This document shows, piece after piece, positions 1 through 6,413 of a stretch of 64,000 nucleotides of DNA. The stretch is taken from positions 1-64,000 of the forward strand of contig JAJZAK010000003.1 in assembly GCA_021799485.1 (NCBI GenBank), in the 5' to 3' direction. This DNA is from a bacterium (lineage in GTDB: Bacteria; Elusimicrobiota; Elusimicrobia; UBA1565; UBA9628). Position numbers and translations under genes: made by a program. How positions within the stretch are numbered: position 1 is the first letter of the stretch; every line of letters begins with the position of its first letter. The notes under the pieces were generated by a model. That model worked only from the letters and a program-made list of their open reading frames with translations, was not told where the DNA came from and did no database searches.

Positions 1-22
1 ATGAAATCACGGAGGATGGACC

Positions 23-634
23 ATGCAAGGACGAATCGTCGCTAAGAAAGGATGGTGGATCGGCGGGGGCGCGCTCCTCGCGGCCGTCGGCATCGCCGTC
101 ATCTTCGGCTGCGGCGGCGGCGGTGGCACCTCGTCAGGAGGAGGCTCCAGTGTTAAAGCTACGCCATATCAAGAGGCGGATGCCGTAATGTCTTTCTATT
201 TTGGCCAATGGGGTCTAGGATACCTCTATTCCGATAATACAATCCCCTGTGCCCCCGGATCGATGGTTATCTCAGGGGCGAGTTGCAATAATTGCGGTGG
301 TGTTGGGACTGAAAGCGGCGGCGGAACCATTACAATGACGACTTGCGATGCCGGTTCAGATTTCTCCAACACGACATTTTCTTCCGCGACAATCTCCTAT
401 GCCTGGACTTTGACGTTCACGGGATCGGGATGTAGCGCTAATGGGTGCTATTCCCACACCGTAACGGCCAGCAATCCAGTAAATATAACGATCGAGGTGC
501 CTCAGCCCAACGGTGGCATGATCAACCAAACCATCTCCTGCTCGTTTTCCCTTACCTTATCAGAACCCCAAAGCACCGGCCCATATTCGTTCACGGGCAC
601 AATCTGTGGCCAATCGGCATCCGGGCAATTGTAA
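23..634 (+). CDS. Predicted secreted lipoprotein, unknown function
   Basis: Not recognised as a named family. The 203-residue product begins with a basic stretch (VAKKG), then a hydrophobic helix at about 13-29 ending in VIFGC, a plausible lipobox with Cys30 as the lipidated residue, followed by a Gly/Ser-rich linker. The mature part is rich in Ser, Thr, Gly and Cys (pairs such as SCNNC and GCSANGC), so it may carry disulfides and be a beta-rich surface protein. The start is backed by GGAGG at 11-15, seven bases upstream. Codons are clearly more A/T-rich than in the genes to the right, which hints at recent acquisition. The gene stands alone. Confidence 0.65.
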   Translation: MQGRIVAKKGWWIGGGALLAAVGIAVIFGCGGGGGTSSGGGSSVKATPYQEADAVMSFYFGQWGLGYLYSDNTIPCAPGSMVISGASCNNCGGVGTESGGGTITMTTCDAGSDFSNTTFSSATISYAWTLTFTGSGCSANGCYSHTVTASNPVNITIEVPQPNGGMINQTISCSFSLTLSEPQSTGPYSFTGTICGQSASGQL

Positions 635-641
635 ATCGGGT

Positions 642-697
642 GAATTCAGGGACATGCTGAATTTGGGGTGGGTGTTCAGGATCAGCTTAAATTGGAC
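642..697. repeat. Two imperfect direct repeats, possible IS21-type end remnant
   Basis: Two related ~22-bp stretches at 645-666 and 675-695 both start TTCAGG and end TTGG, matching at about 17 of 22 aligned positions with one gap. Short repeated motifs of this kind (with words such as AAGCTGATC on the other strand) occur at the ends of IS21-family elements. No transposase is present, so this would be a relic end at most. Inference only. Confidence 0.3.
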
Positions 698-724
698 ACT
701 TTTGGCTTAAAAACAGCATAGGGG

Positions 725-794
725 AAAACTGGTGACACCATACTGATTACGGCCGTTTCGGCATAAGGGAAATCCGTATGGTGTCACCGGGTTC
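725..794 (-). repeat. Dispersed palindromic element, copy 1
   Basis: Core 731-788 (58 bp) is bounded by the inverted 13-mers GGTGACACCATAC (731-743) and GTATGGTGTCACC (776-788). Read on the minus strand, it shares its interior words (GGATTTCCC, ATGCCGAAACG, TAATC) with copy 2 at 4782-4840, so the element has an orientation and is not just a terminator hairpin. It interrupts the DUF5615-type toxin gene, whose reading frame ends at the TGA inside the repeat. Confidence 0.8.
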
Positions 795-858
795 CCTCGC
801 GTTCGGCAAGCCAGTCCGCCACCGCGGGGGACAGCGGCATGTCCACGAGGAACTTCAA
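784..858 (-). pseudogene. Truncated DUF5615/PIN-like toxin remnant
   Basis: Directly after the DUF433 antitoxin, a TTG start at 856-858 (overlapping its TGA) opens a frame reading KFLVDMPLSPAVADWLAERE and then stopping after 24 residues. FLVDMPLSP is the typical N-terminus of DUF5615 PIN-like toxins, which are normally around 110-120 residues and encoded just behind DUF433 antitoxins. The frame ends at a TGA inside palindromic element copy 1. Beyond the element (below 731) no continuation of the toxin is seen. The catalytic core is therefore missing and the gene is broken. Confidence 0.7.
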
Positions 859-1079
859 TGGCTGAATTCGACCGTCTCTTCCTCGGCCAGGATCGCGGCA
901 AAACGAAGGGCTTCGTCGATGTCCTCGGAGGCCAGGTAGGGATAATTCTTGAGGATGGAATCCTTCGTCTCCCCGGAAGCAAGAAGGCCCAGGAGCCGGG
1001 AAACGGGAAAGCGCAGGTCCCTGATGCAGGGCTTGCCCGAGCAGACGGCGGGATCGACGGTGATGCGCGGGAGGTTCAT
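855..1079 (-). CDS. DUF433 family antitoxin
   Basis: A 74-residue protein of the DUF433 (VapB-like, winged-helix) family. Visible hallmarks are the N-terminal ITVDPAVCSGKPCIRDLRFPV, the segment LLGLLASGETKDSILKNYPYL and the C-terminal DIDEALRFAAILAEEE. Family members repress their own operon and neutralise a DUF5615 PIN-like toxin encoded immediately downstream. Here only the first 24 codons of that toxin survive, so this is probably an orphan antitoxin. A good promoter lies directly upstream with almost no leader. Confidence 0.85.
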   Translation of the reverse strand: MNLPRITVDPAVCSGKPCIRDLRFPVSRLLGLLASGETKDSILKNYPYLASEDIDEALRFAAILAEEETVEFSH

Positions 1080-1088
1080 GACAAATGC

Positions 1089-1117
1089 AGTGTAACAGTT
1101 GTTCCGGTTATCCGCAA
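1089..1117 (-). promoter_or_regulatory. Promoter of the DUF433 gene, near-leaderless
   Basis: On the minus strand TTGCGG (1112-1117) and TACACT (1089-1094) are separated by exactly 17 bases. The ATG follows only nine bases after the -10 box, so transcription should start at or just before the start codon. No Shine-Dalgarno sequence fits in that space. Confidence 0.5.
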
Positions 1118-1158
1118 TGGCCCGCCATGCTCGACGTGCTGCGACCTTGAAATGACGG

Positions 1159-1986
1159 ATGAGGAGCGGATGGCGGATGGTCCCGCTGATTATGTTCGTT
1201 CTCTTGGCCCTTGCGGCGCCCGCGCGGGCGGCCGAGAGCTCGGCCTTCCCCCAAGGCGAGAGCCTCTTCGCGCCGGTCCTGGCCGACCCGCGCAGGGTCC
1301 AGAGCGGGCTCTATTTCTACATGCTCGACGGCCAGCCTACGGCCGACGTCGCGCTCGGGCGCAGCTGGGGCATGGAACGATGGACGTCGGGCGGCTGGTC
1401 CTGGCAATGGGACGTCGAGGGGATGGCCTATTCCAGAATTTATATCACCGGCACCCCCAGCACCTTTGAGACGATCGACTTCTTCGGGAAGCTCCCCCTC
1501 GAAATCCGTCGCGGACGGTTCTCGGCCAAGCTCCAGCTCTACCACCAAAGCTCCCATCTGGGCGACAACTATATAGAGAGCACGGGGCGGTTCGGGAGCT
1601 ATTTCAGTGTCGAGGGCTTTCGGGCCCAGGCCTCTTTCATGGCTTGGCCGTGGCTGAGGCTCTACGGCGGCGACACCCAGCTTGTGCATACCATCCCCGC
1701 CTTGCATCGCCAGATCCTTCAGGGCGGCTTTGAGGCCGCGAGCGTCGAAAATCCGCTTACGCACGACGTTCTCTGGAGCCTCTATCTCGCCCAGGACGTC
1801 CAGTCACAGGAGTACAACCACTGGAACCCGAGCGGCGACAGCGTGCTCGGCGTGCGGCTGACGGGGACGCAGTCCGGTCGGTCCCTGAGGCTTCAGCTCG
1901 GCTATTTCGCGGGGCATTCCCCCTTCGGGCAGTTCTATGACGTTCTCGAGCATTACGCCGACTGCGGGATCATCTTCGATTTTTGA
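1159..1986 (+). CDS. DUF1207 family secreted protein
   Basis: A 275-residue protein with a clear signal peptide (hydrophobic MVPLIMFVLLALAAPARAA, cleavage likely after ARA). The mature protein opens with FPQGESLFAPVLADPR, the signature of DUF1207 proteins, and has other family words (LYHQSSHLGDNYIES, YFAGHSPFGQFYDVLEHY) and a terminal IIFDF fitting a beta-barrel. Its biochemical role is unknown; an outer-membrane or periplasmic location is likely. An ATG at 1177 has a better ribosome site (GAGGAG at 1161-1166) and gives a more usual signal peptide, so the true start may be there. The next gene overlaps its end by about 50 bases. Confidence 0.8.
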   Translation: MRSGWRMVPLIMFVLLALAAPARAAESSAFPQGESLFAPVLADPRRVQSGLYFYMLDGQPTADVALGRSWGMERWTSGGWSWQWDVEGMAYSRIYITGTPSTFETIDFFGKLPLEIRRGRFSAKLQLYHQSSHLGDNYIESTGRFGSYFSVEGFRAQASFMAWPWLRLYGGDTQLVHTIPALHRQILQGGFEAASVENPLTHDVLWSLYLAQDVQSQEYNHWNPSGDSVLGVRLTGTQSGRSLRLQLGYFAGHSPFGQFYDVLEHYADCGIIFDF

Positions 1987-4786
1987 GGGGGATGCGGCGG
2001 CGCCAGCGACTCCCCCGCCGCCGGGCCTTGCCCGATTCTTTTTTCTCGGCGCGATCCTTTTCTCGGCGTCCCTGGGAGGCGCCGCGGAGGGGGCCTCGGA
2101 CGCGGATGACGGCTATCCCCTGCCGTCTCCCCCCAAGGCCGCGAGCGAGTCGCGGCTGCTGCGCTTCTCGGCGGGGCATGCCGACTATACGGAACGCCGC
2201 GAGATCGTCCATATGAGCAGCGCGGCCCGCGTCGACACGGGCGATCTGGCCGTCAAGTCGGACGAGCTTTACTTCAGCCTTCCGCGCTCCTACTTTTTCT
2301 CGCCCGATTTCATCATCATGGAGGGCTCGTCGCATACCTTCGCGGGGAGCCCCGGCCTCTTCAGGCTTCGCGGCGAGGACTGGAGCTCCGGCTGGGCCTG
2401 GAACGCCCGGGCTTCCTACGGACATTGGAACGTCGCCGCGTCGAGCGCCGAGTGGGCGGACGACGGGAGCGCGGTCTTCCGCCAAGCCGATATCACGAGC
2501 TGCCCCCTCTATCCCGACCCGGACTACCGCGTTCACTCAAGCTACGTCAAAATAACGCCGGCGGGCCGGCTTTGGGCCTTCAACGACGTGCTCTACCTGG
2601 GCGAGCGCCCGGTCTTCTATAGCCCCGTCCTCACGACCCGGCTGCCGCGCGACACGACGAGCCAGATCGGATCGGGTCTTGGCACCCAGGTCAACGTGGG
2701 CCAGATGGCCCGCAACGGCTACTTCGTTCGGAGCTGGACGCCCTTGACGCTCGGGCGGCTGCGCGCGAGGGCGCTCGTCGACTATTACCAGCTGGGAGGC
2801 CCCGCCGGCGGGCTTATTTTGGGCCGCAACGTGAAATCCCTCCAGAACTCGGCCCTCTTCTACGATGTCCAGGACCCCATCCTCAACCGCAATCGCTGGG
2901 TCGCCTTCGGCAACTATTCCGAGCGGCTGTCAAAGAGCCTGTCCTTCCAGGGACGGCTTCAGGACCAGTCGGATGCCAACGTCGGCAACGACTACCTGGC
3001 GAACACTCCCTACGACATGCCCAACCAGCTCATCAACAGCGCGGGACTCACCGGGCATTGGAGCAACGTCACCGCGGTCGCGGCCTACAGCCGGACGGAT
3101 CAGGCTCAGGCGCCGTTCAACTCGATCAACGACGCCGCGCCGCAGACGTTCGTCAAGGTCGCGGAATCGGAGTCCTTGAGCGCCCAGAGCGCGCCCGTGA
3201 GCCTAAGCTCCCATTCCTGGGTCTTCATGTATTCAGGCCAGGCGGCCAATGCCTATGCCCTTGGACAGGGGTATCTATCGAAAACGGCGCAGGGCTCCGT
3301 CAACGCGACCCGGACCTGGAGGCCGACTCGGAACATCTCCTTCGCCTCCAAGGTAGCCTACCAGGCGAACTATTCGAACGTGGAGGTCCTGCCGGGGGAT
3401 GTAAGCCCGTCCTCCAACGTGATCATGGGGCTTGCGACCGCGACGAACGACCTGCGCTGGCGCTCGCCGCTTGGAAGCTGGGACTTCAAGCACGCGATCG
3501 CCGTCAACCAGCGGCCCAACGGCTTGGCGCCCGCCAGCGGATCCCCGGACTACGGCATCCAGTCCAACCAAGCGACGATCGAGGACATGCTTCAGCCGAC
3601 GAGCCTCACGATGATACGCTTCCAGTCGGGCTACAATCTCCAGCAGACCCGCGGCCAGCCGATCGGCTTTCGCGACCGGGTCTCGCCCATCACGGCCGAC
3701 GCGGACTATTTCCCTGGATTTCACTCGATTGTCACCCTGCACGAGGTCTATCTTCTCGACGGCGGCAACCAGTCGACGATCGCGAGCGCGCAGTGGGGGG
3801 ACCGCAAGAAATCCTTTTTGAACGTCTCGGCGGGCTACTTGAACCCCGGGCTCTCGCCCGGGGCGCTGCAGACCTACAACGCGACCGTCCAGGCGGGCTG
3901 GCGGACGCCGGGAAGCCCCTGGCAGGTCACCGGGACGCTGGGCGCCCAGACCCAAACGGCGGCGGCTCTTCGCGATGGGACGCCGCCACAGTTGTTCGAC
4001 AAGGAAATCTCCATCTCAAGGGATTGGCATGACTTCCACGCGAACGTCTCCATCATCGAGCGGACGGGCAACGTCCGTTCGATCGGCGGCAACCTTCAAC
4101 TCGTCTTCCCGCCGGGGCCCAAGACCACCGCCGAGCGCAACGCCTATTGGGAGGGCCGCTGGGCGCCGGCCTCCTGGGCGGCGCGGGCGTCGTCGAGTTC
4201 GGCGGTTTCGCCTCTCGCGTCGGGTCCTTCGGCCCCAGCCAAGCCTCCGGCGGCCCGGGCGAAGAAGAAAGGCCTTCTGGCCGGATTTTTCTGCGCCCTC
4301 GGGATGGGGAAGGGATGCGCCGCCAAGCGTCCGCCCAAGGGCTGGAAGGCGCCCCCTCTCTATCTGCGTCCTCTCGTCAACAAAACGCAGCAGCCGGGGC
4401 TCGACTTGTCCTTCAACCAGCCGCTCTTGGACGAGATCATGCGGGACGGACGCCTCCACCTGGCGCCCGAGGGCCAAGCCGCCTACCAAATCCTCTTCAC
4501 GCTCACGCGCTACGATCTGCAGCCGCTCCAGACCTCGGCGGGGCTCGCCCCCAGCACTTACATGCTTAAGATATCCGGCGACCTTGCGCTCGACGATGGA
4601 AACGGGAAGAAGGTATGGAGCAAGGACAATGTCTTCGGGCTTCTTGTCTATACCGCGGACACGCTCTCGGGCGGGATCACGGAGCGGCAGGCCCGGGCGC
4701 AGATTTGGGATTTCCTGGCGCGCCGCGTCGTCGCGGAGACGATCAGCGGCCTCCTCGATTTAAACTCCCATGGCAAAAACCGGTGA
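1937..4786 (+). CDS. lptD: LptD-LptE fusion: LPS transport barrel with fused plug domain
   Basis: LptD inserts lipopolysaccharide into the outer leaflet; LptE is normally a separate lipoprotein plugging its barrel. Residues ~32-55 are a signal-like hydrophobic segment. Residues ~70-300 hold the periplasmic OstA/LptD part, with the family region ADITSCPLYPDPDYRVHSSY. Strands then continue to about residue 724, ending GGNLQLVF, like a barrel C-terminal signal. After a Pro/Ala/Ser linker comes KKKGLLAGFFCALGMGKGC, resembling a decayed lipoprotein signal, then an LptE-like domain from ~805 (LYLRPLVNKTQQPGLD, IMRDGRLHL, ALDDGNGKKVWSKDN). No stop separates the parts. ATG 1937 is the only ATG/GTG/TTG start noted before the signal segment, so the N-terminus is uncertain. 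The stop codon lies inside palindromic element copy 2. Confidence 0.8.
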   Translation: MTFSSITPTAGSSSIFEGDAAAPATPPPPGLARFFFLGAILFSASLGGAAEGASDADDGYPLPSPPKAASESRLLRFSAGHADYTERREIVHMSSAARVDTGDLAVKSDELYFSLPRSYFFSPDFIIMEGSSHTFAGSPGLFRLRGEDWSSGWAWNARASYGHWNVAASSAEWADDGSAVFRQADITSCPLYPDPDYRVHSSYVKITPAGRLWAFNDVLYLGERPVFYSPVLTTRLPRDTTSQIGSGLGTQVNVGQMARNGYFVRSWTPLTLGRLRARALVDYYQLGGPAGGLILGRNVKSLQNSALFYDVQDPILNRNRWVAFGNYSERLSKSLSFQGRLQDQSDANVGNDYLANTPYDMPNQLINSAGLTGHWSNVTAVAAYSRTDQAQAPFNSINDAAPQTFVKVAESESLSAQSAPVSLSSHSWVFMYSGQAANAYALGQGYLSKTAQGSVNATRTWRPTRNISFASKVAYQANYSNVEVLPGDVSPSSNVIMGLATATNDLRWRSPLGSWDFKHAIAVNQRPNGLAPASGSPDYGIQSNQATIEDMLQPTSLTMIRFQSGYNLQQTRGQPIGFRDRVSPITADADYFPGFHSIVTLHEVYLLDGGNQSTIASAQWGDRKKSFLNVSAGYLNPGLSPGALQTYNATVQAGWRTPGSPWQVTGTLGAQTQTAAALRDGTPPQLFDKEISISRDWHDFHANVSIIERTGNVRSIGGNLQLVFPPGPKTTAERNAYWEGRWAPASWAARASSSSAVSPLASGPSAPAKPPAARAKKKGLLAGFFCALGMGKGCAAKRPPKGWKAPPLYLRPLVNKTQQPGLDLSFNQPLLDEIMRDGRLHLAPEGQAAYQILFTLTRYDLQPLQTSAGLAPSTYMLKISGDLALDDGNGKKVWSKDNVFGLLVYTADTLSGGITERQARAQIWDFLARRVVAETISGLLDLNSHGKNR

Positions 4787-4847
4787 CACCATACGGATTT
4801 CCCCTGATGCCGAAACGATCATAATCCGTATGGTGTCACCGGTTTTT
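4775..4847 (+). repeat. Dispersed palindromic element, copy 2 (perfect 25-bp arms)
   Basis: The arms 4775-4799 and 4823-4847 are perfect inverted repeats of 25 bases around a 23-base centre (4800-4822). The core 4782-4840 matches copy 1 in inverse orientation, including interior words GGATTTCCC, ATGCCGAAACG and TAATC. The left arm supplies the TGA (4784-4786) ending the lptD-lptE frame. The right arm ends in a short T-run, so as RNA it could also act as a terminator. Copy 3 is at 13348-13402. Confidence 0.85.
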
Positions 4848-4872
4848 CAGATGGGTGGCTAATCAAAAGAAG

Positions 4873-5022
4873 ATGTCTCGCTGGCAAAACACGCTGATCG
4901 CCATTCTGGTCGCGATCGCGGCGCTCGCGACGGCGGCGCTTGTGATCGTCGACCTTTGCGATAACGGGGGGAAGCCCCTGGATGCCGCGTCGTCCGCCGC
5001 GGCGGCCTTTCGCGCGCGGTGA
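4873..5022 (+). CDS. Small single-helix membrane protein
   Basis: A 49-codon frame starting MSRWQNTLIAILVAIAALAT, preceded by AGAAG. Residues ~7-29 form one strongly hydrophobic helix (ending AALVIVDLC), followed by a short polar Ala-rich tail ending FRAR. It lies alone between the palindromic element and the promoter of the ATPase gene. No family is recognised; a small membrane protein is plausible, but chance coding in GC-rich DNA cannot be excluded. Confidence 0.4.
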   Translation: MSRWQNTLIAILVAIAALATAALVIVDLCDNGGKPLDAASSAAAAFRAR

Positions 5023-5108
5023 TTGCGTTCGCGGAGGTCGCGAGAAAATACGCCGGCGCCCTTGGGGGCGGGAGATGAGATCTGTATCGATAGTCGGCAA
5101 ATATCCGG

Positions 5109-5125
5109 TATAATAGCCATATATG
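5109..5125 (+). promoter_or_regulatory. Consensus -10 box, leaderless start of ATPase gene
   Basis: A perfect TATAAT (5109-5114) sits eight bases before the ATG at 5123, placing the transcription start at the start codon. The -35 region (about 5086-5091) is weak. There is no Shine-Dalgarno sequence, so the message should be leaderless. Confidence 0.55.
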
Positions 5126-6271
5126 TTTCAGAGGCTCCTTGCCAAGCCTTCCCGATCCATCCTGCTCGTCGGCCCGCGCGGCACGGGGAAGTCGACATGG
5201 ATCGGGTCGCATGTTCGGGGGGCGCTTTTCTACGATCTCCTCGATTCCCGCCAGTCCCTGCGTCTCAACAGGGACCCCGGCATCCTGCACCAGGAGGCCG
5301 CCGCGCTTCCCCGGGGCTCGTGGGTCGTCATCGACGAGGTTCAAAAGGCCCCCGCGCTTCTCAACGAGGTGCATCGCCTCATCGAGGAGAGGAAGCTGAA
5401 ATTCGTCCTCTCGGGATCGAGCGCCAGGCGGCTGCGCCGCGGCGGGACGAATCTCCTCGCCGGCCGGGCGATCCTGACCCCCTTTTTCCCCCTGGTATCC
5501 CGGGAAGTCGGCTTTAAGTTCCGCGGTCTCGGGCGCCTCCGCTACGGGATGCTCCCCGAGGCGTTCCTAGCGGACGATCCCGAGCCCTATCTGGAAACCT
5601 ATGCCCGCGTCTATCTCCAGGAGGAGATCAAGGCCGAGGCCCTGACGCGGAATATCGGAGCCTTCGCGCGCTTCCTTGAAGTGGCGGCCCGGCAGAACGG
5701 CCAGGTGACGAACGTCTCCAACATCGCCCGGGACGCCCAAGTCGCCCGGCAGACGGTGGAGGGCTATTTCCAGATCCTCGACGATACGCTGATCGGAGCG
5801 TGGCTGCCCGCCTGGAAGCTCAAGCGCGCCACCAAGCAGGTCCGCCACCCGAAGTTTTATTTCTTTGATCCGGGCGTCTGCCGGGCGCTCTCGGAACGCC
5901 TTCCCTATCCCCCGACGGACGAGGAATCGGGATTCTTGCTGGAGACATGGATCTTGGCCGAGCTGCGCGCCTACCTTTCCTATTCGCGTCTGGGCTATCC
6001 GCCCCATTACTGGAGCTCTCATGACGGGGTCGAAGCCGACTTCCTGGTCGAGACCGCGAGGGGCTTCGTCGCCTTGGAGGTCAAATGGGGGACGCGCTGG
6101 CGCGGGGCGTTCAATCGGGGCCTTCTGCGCCTGCGCGATGAGCTGGGTCGCGGGAGGGTGCGCTGCTTGGGCGTCTACACCGGGGAGCGGGAGGCGGATT
6201 TCAACGGCGTGCGCGTGCTGCCCTGGCTCGAATTTCTCAAGAGGCTCTGGGGCGGCGAGATCATTCGTTAG
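5123..6271 (+). CDS. AAA-type ATPase with DUF4143 C-terminal domain
   Basis: A 382-residue P-loop ATPase of the widespread ATPase-plus-DUF4143 family, whose cellular role is unsettled. Visible are Walker A GPRGTGKS (about 18-25), Walker B WVVIDEVQKAP, a sensor-like VLSGSSARRLRR and the N-terminal AAA core. A helical/winged-helix middle (NVSNIARDAQVARQTVEGYF) follows, then a C-terminal nuclease-like fold with EADFLVETARGFVALEVKW, reminiscent of PD-(D/E)XK enzymes. It is a stand-alone gene with its own -10 box. A second member is encoded at 39271-40482, though the two are not close copies. Confidence 0.85.
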   Translation: MFQRLLAKPSRSILLVGPRGTGKSTWIGSHVRGALFYDLLDSRQSLRLNRDPGILHQEAAALPRGSWVVIDEVQKAPALLNEVHRLIEERKLKFVLSGSSARRLRRGGTNLLAGRAILTPFFPLVSREVGFKFRGLGRLRYGMLPEAFLADDPEPYLETYARVYLQEEIKAEALTRNIGAFARFLEVAARQNGQVTNVSNIARDAQVARQTVEGYFQILDDTLIGAWLPAWKLKRATKQVRHPKFYFFDPGVCRALSERLPYPPTDEESGFLLETWILAELRAYLSYSRLGYPPHYWSSHDGVEADFLVETARGFVALEVKWGTRWRGAFNRGLLRLRDELGRGRVRCLGVYTGEREADFNGVRVLPWLEFLKRLWGGEIIR

Positions 6272-6354
6272 GAGCTGTCAACGACCGCCTCGTCAATGAG
6301 CTCAAGGGTCGCTTTGCGCGCCACGGTTTTCATCATGGTCGGAATGCCGGGCAT
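6268..6354 (-). CDS. Possible 28-residue peptide
   Basis: On the minus strand an ATG at 6352-6354 with a good GGGAGG ribosome site opens a 28-codon frame (MPGIPTMMKTVARKATLELI...) that ends overlapping the ATPase stop codon by a few bases. It resembles no family I know. The only support is the ribosome site and position, so it may be chance or a gene remnant. Confidence 0.2.
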   Translation of the reverse strand: MPGIPTMMKTVARKATLELIDEAVVDSS

Positions 6355-6386
6355 CGTATGCCTCCCCTGGCGAAATCGCCGTCGCG

Positions 6387-6392
6387 TATACT
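6387..6392 (+). promoter_or_regulatory. -10 box upstream of ferritin-VIT1 gene
   Basis: TATACT lies 21 bases before the ATG at 6414, implying a leader of about 14 bases. No convincing -35 box is seen. Confidence 0.35.
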
Positions 6393-6413
6393 AAGCTGTC
6401 CCCAGGCGAAACC

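Noticed and set aside
858-1764. Open frames opposite the DUF433 and DUF1207 genes
   Set aside because: Shadow frames; the plus/minus genes there have clear family motifs.
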